This document shows, one piece after another, positions 1 through 4,800 of a stretch of 5,244 bases of DNA. Position 1 is the first letter of the stretch, and every line of letters starts with the position of its first letter. Both the position numbers and the translations under genes were made by a program. Source of the DNA: Leptospiraceae bacterium. GTDB taxonomy: Bacteria > Spirochaetota > Leptospiria > Turneriellales > Turneriellaceae. The notes under the pieces are model-generated. The model saw nothing but the letters and a program-made list of their open reading frames with translations. It ran no database searches and was not told the DNA's origin. The DNA lies in contig JAEUSA010000174.1 of NCBI GenBank assembly GCA_016788945.1, positions 1-5,244 on the forward strand, given 5' to 3'.

Positions 1-426
1 GTCATCATCAAACTTTGGATAATCCTCTATGCTCAACGTGTAAGATATATACTTCCCTTCCAGCAGATTGCTGCATACGACAAGTAACTGGCGGGCTTTC
101 AGTTCCACTTTGACCTGTGGGGTCCCAGCAACGCGCATTCTGTAAAACGTCGGCATCAGGGTGAAGGTATATGGTCCGGGTGCCAAAAAGAAACGCATTG
201 GCACGCCTTCCATGCGGGTCCCTAAGTCATTGATCTGCGACATTTGGGAATAATAACTTCTCATGACCTGCCCTGTTGCATTTAGATCTTGGCCAGCGCG
301 AACATAACGGTAGGGATCAGGGGTATATCTGAGACATCCGACACCCAAACCTATCGATAAGAAAAATGATAACATCGGGAAGATGTATTTGGAATTCTTC
401 TTGAGACATAGAGTCTTAATTGTCAT
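1..426 (-). CDS. Predicted small lipoprotein, C-terminus cut by window edge
   Basis: An open frame of 142 codons runs from an ATG at 426 to the left edge without a stop, so the C-terminus is missing. The start is well supported: GGAGG lies at 433-437, six bases upstream of the ATG. The N-terminus has several lysines (residues 4, 9, 10, 13), a hydrophobic stretch at about 14-30 (PMLSFFLSIGLGVG) and Cys31 in the lipobox-like context GVGC, so a lipid-anchored exported protein is likely. The mature part is rich in aromatic and hydrophobic residues; a stretch at about 78-92 (RFFLAPGPYTFTL) followed by alternating polar/hydrophobic segments suggests a beta-strand domain. I do not recognise a family. 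Codon choice (CTA, ATA, AGA, TTA) is less GC-rich than in the motA and DUF2225 genes, so it may belong to a variable region. Function unknown; confidence is high that it is coding, moderate that it is a lipoprotein. Confidence 0.8.
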   Translation of the reverse strand, partial: MTIKTLCLKKNSKYIFPMLSFFLSIGLGVGCLRYTPDPYRYVRAGQDLNATGQVMRSYYSQMSQINDLGTRMEGVPMRFFLAPGPYTFTLMPTFYRMRVAGTPQVKVELKARQLLVVCSNLLEGKYISYTLSIEDYPKFDDD

Positions 427-432
427 TGGTTT

Positions 433-437
433 CCTCC
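433..437 (-). promoter_or_regulatory. Ribosome binding site of the lipoprotein gene
   Basis: GGAGG on the minus strand, six bases from the ATG at 426. It is the clearest Shine-Dalgarno sequence in the window and fixes the start of the partial lipoprotein gene. Confidence 0.75.
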
Positions 438-449
438 AAGAAAGTTTTG

Positions 450-590
450 TCAGATTTTCCTTATGAATAACCGGATTTCGGCGACAAATCGACCGTTTGG
501 ATCCAAATGGACCTCAATAGTCTTAACAATCAAGTAGTGACGGAGCCTATATACCCTCCTTTCCTGCGCATTATAGTGAGGAACTCTGAG
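450..590 (-). pseudogene. Orphan coding-like stretch, possible gene remnant or short gene with unusual start
   Basis: Between a TAA (591-593) and a TGA (450-452) the minus strand is open for 46 codons. The translation looks like real protein: an Arg/Tyr-rich segment (QERRVYRLRHY) followed by KTIEVHLDPNGRFVAEIRLF, which reads as two beta-strands joined by a DPNG turn. The TGA ends 23 bases before the lipoprotein ATG, normal spacing for an upstream gene of the same operon. There is no ATG or GTG in frame; the only ordinary start is TTG at 531-533, which would give 27 residues and has no adjacent ribosome binding site, while a good AGGAGG (555-560) sits 21 bases too far upstream. I read it as the 3' end of a decayed gene, or a very short gene. 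The alternative is that this is non-coding and the resemblance is chance. I recognise no family. Confidence 0.3.
493..510. repeat. 18-bp imperfect palindrome, possible operator
   Basis: CCGTTTGGATCCAAATGG is its own reverse complement except for one symmetric pair (495/508); the inner 12 bases TTTGGATCCAAA (496-507) are perfect. It lies 67 bases upstream of the lipoprotein start, between divergent genes, where a dimeric repressor site would be plausible. About one perfect 12-bp palindrome is expected by chance in a window of this size, and it also lies inside the coding-like stretch at 450-590, so significance is modest. Confidence 0.2.
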
Positions 591-686
591 TTAGCATTTT
601 TGTAAGCCCAGACGCGGCGGTAGCACTACACAAAACCCCAATATTTGGTTTACAAAATAGCTGGATTATGTCACATCTTCTCCGAC

Positions 687-1466
687 GTGATTTTCCGGCA
701 TTTGGTTCTGCTCTCGCTCGCGGCGACAATGGGCTGCGAAATCGGTGCTTGTTACAAAGAAGCAAAAGATAAGCATCTCGAAAAACGCTACGGCAGCCGG
801 CCCGCGAGCAAAGATCAGCTCGCCGATTGGGAAAAAGAGATAACCGGCTACGAAAAAATCATCAATGAAAAAATCGACGCCGGCATCAAAACCGGCAAGG
901 TATATCGTAAGATAGGTGAATCTTACGCACTGATGGAAAGCTACGAGCTGTGCATCAAAAATCTGGAAAAAGCCGTGGAATACGGCGAAGCCGTGGCCGA
1001 CGTATTTTACTGGCAGGGGCTGTGCTACGCAAACCTCGCGCGCGTGCACAACTGGCCCCCAGAATATGCGCGCAAATCAGAGCAGAGTTTTCTCAAAGCG
1101 CTGGCGCTTGATAAGACGATGAACAAAGTAAAGTACGAACTCGCGGTAATGTATTATGCCGGGTTCGCGCGCAATAACCAGTACCGCGTGCTCAATGATG
1201 TTCTTACTGTCAGCCAGCAGCAGTTTCAGGAAAAATCCATCGAGCTCATGAAAGAGTTCAAATCGGTAGAGCCCGATCAGGCAAAGGCATACTTCTTTCT
1301 TTCAGGATTACATAAAGAGAGAGGGGAAATGGCAGACGCGAAACGTGAATTGCAGGAACTCATGGCAGTGATTCAAAGGAATAACAAAACTGGCTACAGG
1401 CGCAATCCTGATTTTTTACGCGCCGAGGAGTATTTGAAATCTTACGAAGGGCAAGCTAAGCCGTAA
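687..1466 (+). CDS. TPR-like helical-repeat protein, predicted lipoprotein
   Basis: The frame can begin at TTG 645, GTG 687, TTG 702 or ATG 729; none has a clear ribosome binding site. I chose GTG 687 because it gives a compact signal peptide (Arg4, then HLVLLSLAATMG) ending at Cys17 or Cys22. Of these, Cys22 (IGAC) fits a lipobox better, and Cys17 (TMGC) is the alternative. The rest (259 residues from this start) is alpha-helical with tetratricopeptide-like units: one around residues 69-102 (YRKIGESYALMESYELCIKN, then LEKAVE), one around 103-144 (FYWQGLCYANLA, then SFLKALALD), and further helices to about 228 including a clear last unit (AYFFLSGLHKERGEMADAKR). Such repeats normally form protein-binding scaffolds, so a surface or periplasmic assembly role is possible. 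The gene converges on motB with five bases between stop codons. No sequence link to motility is visible. Coding is near certain, the repeat call good, the exact start uncertain. Confidence 0.85.
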   Translation: MIFRHLVLLSLAATMGCEIGACYKEAKDKHLEKRYGSRPASKDQLADWEKEITGYEKIINEKIDAGIKTGKVYRKIGESYALMESYELCIKNLEKAVEYGEAVADVFYWQGLCYANLARVHNWPPEYARKSEQSFLKALALDKTMNKVKYELAVMYYAGFARNNQYRVLNDVLTVSQQQFQEKSIELMKEFKSVEPDQAKAYFFLSGLHKERGEMADAKRELQELMAVIQRNNKTGYRRNPDFLRAEEYLKSYEGQAKP

Positions 1467-1478
1467 TGTTGTTACGGC
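1460..1478. terminator. Hairpin spanning both stop codons of a convergent gene pair
   Basis: GCCGTAA (1460-1466), a five-base loop TGTTG, and TTACGGC (1472-1478) form a perfect 7-bp stem. The TAA of the TPR gene is the end of the left arm and the TAA of motB, read on the other strand, is the end of the right arm. Being symmetric, it could slow polymerase from both directions. No T-run follows on either strand, so it is not a textbook intrinsic terminator. Confidence 0.4.
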
Positions 1479-2263
1479 ACGCTGGATTCGGTCTGCGGTA
1501 CGCGGCCCTGCGGCAGCGCCGGGTCTTTGTACGAACGCGACTGGCCTTTGCCCGCAAGAATAATCACATCTATACGGCGATTGAGCGCGCGCGCTTCCGG
1601 GGTGCCCGACTGCGTGAGCTGGCGCGTTTTGCCGTATGTCGCTGCTGATAATTTTTCTGCCGGCACTTCGTTCTTTTCTTCGAGGAAACGCAGCGCGTTG
1701 ATCGCGCGTTGTGCAGCGAGTTCCCACGCTGATTCGTAGAATTCACCCTGCGGTCGTGCAGTCATTTCGTCGTCTGCATAACCCTCGATACGAGTGTAGG
1801 AATCCATACGAGCGAGAAGGTCTGATATCTTCGTGAGAATCTGCCGTCCTTCGTCGGTGAGCTTTGCCGAGCCGGGTGCGAAATAACCGTCGCCGATCAG
1901 ACTGATGACGATACCGCGCTCTTCTTCGGTGATCTTGATTTTCTTTTTCTTGATTTCGTCTTCGAAGATCTGTTTCACCTGGAATTTTTCTTTCGACTGT
2001 ACCTTGCCTTTGACCTCGGCAGGCATCGCTTCAACGGTCAAACCCATGTCTTCAAGTTTCTGCTTGGAAAGGGTGTTACCACCGGGCATGATACCGCGCG
2101 CACCCTGAAATGGCGAAAGCATTATGCGCATTTCAGAAACTTTAATCGGCGCGGGTGGCTGGTAAATGGCGATAAAAAAGCAAAGAATAAGAGTAATGAA
2201 GTCCCCGTACGTTGACATGTAACGGGGAACTTCCTGAACGCAGGGAGGGCACTTATCTGCCAT
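1472..2263 (-). CDS. motB: Flagellar stator protein MotB
   Basis: A 263-residue protein, a usual MotB length. The N-terminus has CPPC at 5-8, then PRYMSTYGDFITLILCFF, the MotB transmembrane signature; Asp21 matches the essential ion-binding aspartate of the family (Asp32 in E. coli MotB). The membrane helix spans about 18-34. A linker of about 80 residues, with a lysine-rich part near 105-110, leads to an OmpA-like peptidoglycan-binding domain at about 116-236, with IEGYADDE (159-166), the WELAAQRA helix (180-187) and NRRIDV (228-233). The usual GHTD is GYAD here. With MotA it forms the ion channel that drives flagellar rotation, anchored to the cell wall in the periplasm. ATG at 2263 is two bases after the motA stop and lacks a strong ribosome binding site, so translational coupling to motA is likely. 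The C-terminal tail after 236 is low-complexity and variable. Proton or sodium use cannot be decided from sequence alone. Confidence 0.95.
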   Translation of the reverse strand: MADKCPPCVQEVPRYMSTYGDFITLILCFFIAIYQPPAPIKVSEMRIMLSPFQGARGIMPGGNTLSKQKLEDMGLTVEAMPAEVKGKVQSKEKFQVKQIFEDEIKKKKIKITEEERGIVISLIGDGYFAPGSAKLTDEGRQILTKISDLLARMDSYTRIEGYADDEMTARPQGEFYESAWELAAQRAINALRFLEEKNEVPAEKLSAATYGKTRQLTQSGTPEARALNRRIDVIILAGKGQSRSYKDPALPQGRVPQTESSVP

Positions 2264-2265
2264 GA

Positions 2266-3063
2266 TTAGCTGCTGGCACCCTCGGCTTCACGTTGTTTGA
2301 TCAGCGCTTCGCGCTCTTTCGGATCAACGAAACAGAGCAGTTTATCCATAATAACTTTCGGGTTTTCGCCGGCCTGAATCGACATGACACCCTCGAGCAG
2401 CATGTTCATCAGCGAAACCTCGTCGCCGGTGCGGCTTTTGAGCTTATTCGTCGTCGGCATCGCAATAACGTTGGCGAGAAATGAACCGTACAGTGTGGTA
2501 ATAAGAGCGGCGGCCATCGCCTTACCGAGGCCAGAGGTATCGCCACCGAGGCTCGAAAGCATACCCACGAGACCGATCAGCGTACCAAGCATTCCAAACG
2601 CAGGGCCCATGAGCGCGAGCATATCAAAGAAGTTACGGCCGAGTGAGTGGCGGCCTTCGAGACCTTCGATTTCGATGCGCATTACGCGCTTGGCGATTTC
2701 AGGGTCAGTACCGTCGATGATCATCTGCAGCGCTTTTGTAAGAAATTTGCTGTCAAGCTTGTCGACATGGTCTTCCAAAGCGAGAATACCTTCACGGCGG
2801 GCAATTTCTGACAGCGACACAATCTGCAATACATAGCGGTTGATATCGATGTTATTCTTCAGCCAGGCCAATTTATAGATTTTGTGCACCTGAATCGAGA
2901 GTTCCCATGGGTTCTGCATCATGGTTGTGGCAAACGCACCACCGAAGGTAATGAATACCGACGCAAGGTCATAAAGGGCTCCCCAAGCGACACCCGACGA
3001 CTCAACCCCGAGCACGAGAACGCCCATCGCCACGAAGAACCCGATTACATAGCCTTTGTCCAT
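2266..3063 (-). CDS. motA: Flagellar stator protein MotA
   Basis: A 265-residue, four-helix inner-membrane protein of the MotA/TolQ/ExbB family. Helix 1 is near 5-22, helix 2 near 29-48 (DLASVFITFGGAF), helix 3 near 148-171 (MGPAFGMLGTLIGL) and helix 4 near 182-202. Pro153 and Pro203 match the conserved prolines of helices 3 and 4, important for coupling ion flow to rotation. In the cytoplasmic loop, ARREGILALE (88-97) carries Arg89 and Glu97, the counterparts of E. coli Arg90 and Glu98 that contact the rotor protein FliG. I chose ATG 3063 (MDKGYVIGFF): it starts just before helix 1 and gives normal family length, with a weak AGAG upstream. The same frame stays open to a start at 3237, but that would add 58 residues with no family counterpart and overlap the divergent gene. 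It is first in an operon with motB. Confidence 0.95.
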   Translation of the reverse strand: MDKGYVIGFFVAMGVLVLGVESSGVAWGALYDLASVFITFGGAFATTMMQNPWELSIQVHKIYKLAWLKNNIDINRYVLQIVSLSEIARREGILALEDHVDKLDSKFLTKALQMIIDGTDPEIAKRVMRIEIEGLEGRHSLGRNFFDMLALMGPAFGMLGTLIGLVGMLSSLGGDTSGLGKAMAAALITTLYGSFLANVIAMPTTNKLKSRTGDEVSLMNMLLEGVMSIQAGENPKVIMDKLLCFVDPKEREALIKQREAEGASS

Positions 3064-3193
3064 ATTGGTACACTCTATTTTCGGTATGCTACATAATACC
3101 TTGAAGTAAAATTCAGCAGTATTATTTGTGTGGGGTGCGGGCGCAGAAATATAAAGGACTTGAAGGGGCGTCTGACCTCCATTTCGCAAGCCT
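3064..3193. promoter_or_regulatory. Divergent promoter region for motA and a membrane protein gene
   Basis: These 130 bases separate two divergent starts and should hold both promoters. Toward motA, TATTAT on the minus strand (3093-3098) would place a transcript start about 20-25 bases before the ATG, but its -35 position (TACTGC) is poor. A small inverted repeat GGTAT/ATACC (3083-3087 and 3096-3100) overlaps it. Toward the membrane protein, TTGAAG (3101-3106) and TATTTG (3123-3128) are 16 bases apart. I found no good match to the flagellar sigma28 consensus in either direction, so stator expression by a housekeeping promoter is more likely from what is visible. Confidence 0.35.
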
Positions 3194-3820
3194 ATGGATG
3201 CCGCCTTACCCACCCAACCCCGTTCGGGAATCCCCAAAGTGATGGGGGTTCTTCTTATTGTTTTTGCTTCAATCTATACGCTTGGCTCTGTTTTAGGCGC
3301 GATTGGAGCCTTATTTGGTGATGCCTTTATGAACATTTTACCGGCAATTGCCGATTCGACACCTGAAATCAAAAAATCGGGTATAAACCTCGAACAACTG
3401 TTCGCGCAGTTGCGCGGTGTCTACCGCGTACAGGGGCTTGAAAAGCTGGCCACCGCTGCGATCTCGGCCTATGGCATATACGCCGGCACACAACTGATGC
3501 GCTATTCAGCGCAGGGTGTGCGCCTCGCAATCTGGTGGGCGATGGCAGCGCTTGCCTATCTTGTTGTTGAGGTATGGATTTTCGCCATCTATATTCATCC
3601 GCTGCTGACGAAATTTTTCAAAACGCTCACCCACCAGGTAAAACCGCTGATGGGTAAAGATGCACCCGCGATTGATGCCCTGCCTGCGTTGGTGGGGAGC
3701 ATGGGGTATAGTTCAACAATCATTTATGCCGTCATTATGGCAATTTTTCCTGTGTTGATGCTGGTTTTGCTCAATACGCCGGGCGCTAAGCGCGCTTGCG
3801 GAGTAGAAAAAATTTTCTAA
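3194..3820 (+). CDS. Four-helix integral membrane protein, function unknown
   Basis: A 208-residue protein with four predicted membrane helices, at about 16-41 (VMGVLLIVFASIYTLGSVLG), 84-102, 110-134 (LAIWWAMAALAYLVVEVWIF) and 172-194 (YSSTIIYAVIMAIFPVLMLV). A soluble loop of about 40 residues (43-82) separates helices 1 and 2, and a second (136-168) separates helices 3 and 4. The short N-terminus, RSGIPKVMGVL, resembles that of small membrane proteins of Leptospira-type spirochaetes as I remember them, but I can name no family. ATG 3194 is the first start; it has no clear ribosome binding site, and ATG 3242 or GTG 3239, at the head of helix 1, are alternatives. It is divergent from motA and converges on the DUF2225 gene with 17 bases between stop codons. 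A link to the stator is possible by location only. Coding is secure; role is unknown. Confidence 0.85.
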   Translation: MDAALPTQPRSGIPKVMGVLLIVFASIYTLGSVLGAIGALFGDAFMNILPAIADSTPEIKKSGINLEQLFAQLRGVYRVQGLEKLATAAISAYGIYAGTQLMRYSAQGVRLAIWWAMAALAYLVVEVWIFAIYIHPLLTKFFKTLTHQVKPLMGKDAPAIDALPALVGSMGYSSTIIYAVIMAIFPVLMLVLLNTPGAKRACGVEKIF

Positions 3821-3835
3821 GACGTTACGATCAGC

Positions 3836-3855
3836 TCTCAGGGTTTACCCTGAGA
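3836..3855. terminator. Hairpin over the DUF2225 stop codon at a convergent junction
   Basis: TCTCAGGG (3836-3843), loop TTTA, and CCCTGAGA (3848-3855) form a perfect 8-bp stem. The DUF2225 stop codon (3838-3840) is inside it, and it lies 15 bases after the stop codon of the converging membrane protein gene. No T-run follows directly; on the minus strand a run of six T (3812-3807) comes 23 bases later, inside the opposite gene. It is a plausible two-way pause or terminator, not a classical one. Confidence 0.45.
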
Positions 3856-4800
3856 CTGTGCGAGTAGCGCCTGCGCTTCGGCGGCTTCTTTCGCCTTCTG
3901 CTCGGCAAAAACCGGATCATACTCGATGCGGAATTTTTCCATCATTTTGCCCATTTCGTCGTAGAGCTCTTTTGCCATATCGATAATCACCGACGGCCGG
4001 CTCTTTGAAGACTTGCCACTACCGTACAGTTTCGATAGGTATTGGCGCGAAGCACCCATGATCGTATACTTATCTTTCGGATTCGTCGCCATCTGGTCGA
4101 TGAATTTACGCGTCAGGTATGAATTAAGGTAGATTACGCCGTCGAAAGCCCAGTTAAAATCGAGTGAGGGTCCGAGAACATACGCCGCTTCTTCCATCGG
4201 TTCGACACCCGAAGTCATCGTATCCAATACGCGCTTGTAATAACGCGCGGCTTCGACATAATAAAAATCGCGCAGCTTGTCATACGGTCGGTAGTTTGCC
4301 TCTTTATAGAGGTCGTCGAGCAGCCATGCCGAGCGCATTGCCGCAACGGCTTTTTTCGGCGTGGGCGCAATCTGGTTGCCGCGCAGATGATAACAGTCCA
4401 CGGCGAGCATGTAACTGATCGCGCCGTGTACGATATTGCGGTTATCCCCCATGTCATATTTACCGAAAAAAGTTTCTACGACTTTTTGGCGATGTGAGGT
4501 GGTGTTCTTGAGGGCGAGGATTTCTTCAGACAACAGGGTGGTGAAATCTTTTGGGAAGGCAGCGTAGAGGCATTTCGGGCAGACTTGCACGTGGTAAACC
4601 AGCGGATTGATTTTTCCCCATTTCTTGTTGTCTTCATAAAGACGCTGCAATTCTTGCGTGAGTTTACCGGCGATCAGGCGTCCGCTGCCCGAAAGAAGTT
4701 CTTCTTTGAAATGCGTGGTGCCGCAGACAGGGCACTTCGTGACCTCTTTGGCCCGATACGAAATCTTCTTCTGGTTATTTGCTGCTGCCGGTGCCGCCAT
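3838..4800 (-). CDS. DUF2225 family protein with paired CxxC zinc-binding motifs
   Basis: A 320-residue protein with CPVCG at 23-27 and CPKCLYAAF at 74-82, giving four cysteines (23, 26, 74, 77) in two CxxC knuckles, as in the DUF2225 family seen in spirochaetes and Firmicutes. These four probably bind one zinc ion. After them comes an all-helical part (about 85-260) with repeat-like pairs such as AISYMLAVDCYHLRG and AARYYKRVLDTM, reminiscent of tetratricopeptide folds. A Lys/Glu/Ala-rich tail (about 275-315) probably forms a coiled coil. No signal peptide or membrane helix is visible, so it is cytoplasmic. The start is firm: ATG 4800 shares its A with the TGA of the upstream desaturase gene (TGATG), with AGGAG at 4811-4815 inside that gene. 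The biochemical role of the family is not known to me; the coupling suggests joint expression with the desaturase. The family call is good, the function open. Confidence 0.9.
   Translation of the reverse strand: MAAPAAANNQKKISYRAKEVTKCPVCGTTHFKEELLSGSGRLIAGKLTQELQRLYEDNKKWGKINPLVYHVQVCPKCLYAAFPKDFTTLLSEEILALKNTTSHRQKVVETFFGKYDMGDNRNIVHGAISYMLAVDCYHLRGNQIAPTPKKAVAAMRSAWLLDDLYKEANYRPYDKLRDFYYVEAARYYKRVLDTMTSGVEPMEEAAYVLGPSLDFNWAFDGVIYLNSYLTRKFIDQMATNPKDKYTIMGASRQYLSKLYGSGKSSKSRPSVIIDMAKELYDEMGKMMEKFRIEYDPVFAEQKAKEAAEAQALLAQSQGKP

Larger units (their letters stand above)
427..686. other. Divergent intergenic region between lipoprotein and TPR genes
   Basis: About 260 bases separate the two divergent starts. 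Besides the coding-like stretch described separately, the minus strand has a perfect TATAAT (570-575) that could be the -10 box of a promoter toward the lipoprotein gene, though no convincing -35 box precedes it and the leader would be about 135 bases. On the plus strand TTAACA (523-528) and TATATA (548-553) are 19 bases apart, a weak sigma70-like pair toward the TPR gene. These are inspection-level matches only. No tRNA, terminator or insertion-sequence end is visible. Confidence 0.3.

Noticed and set aside
463..537. Short plus-strand frame of 24 codons in the intergenic region
   Set aside because: No ribosome binding site, too short, and opposite to the more protein-like minus-strand stretch.
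571..765. 64-codon minus-strand frame across the start of the TPR gene
   Set aside because: Lies antisense to the signal-peptide region, is Arg/Ser-rich without protein-like pattern, and has no ribosome binding site.
666..1049. 127-codon minus-strand frame antisense to the TPR gene
   Set aside because: Its sequence is a mirror of the TPR coding frame; the plus strand has clear repeat structure, so this is a shadow.
2384..2836. 150-codon plus-strand frame antisense to motA
   Set aside because: Ser/Arg/Pro-rich composition typical of a shadow of a conserved gene; motA on the other strand is unambiguous.
3150..3185. TAAAG (3152-3156) as the -35 box of a flagellar sigma28 promoter
   Set aside because: The sequence 15 bases downstream (CTGACCTC) does not resemble GCCGATAA, and it points away from motA.
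3064..3237. N-terminal extension of MotA to a start at 3237 (58 extra residues)
   Set aside because: The extension has no MotA counterpart, overlaps the divergent gene and its promoter region, and ATG 3063 gives the normal length and first helix.
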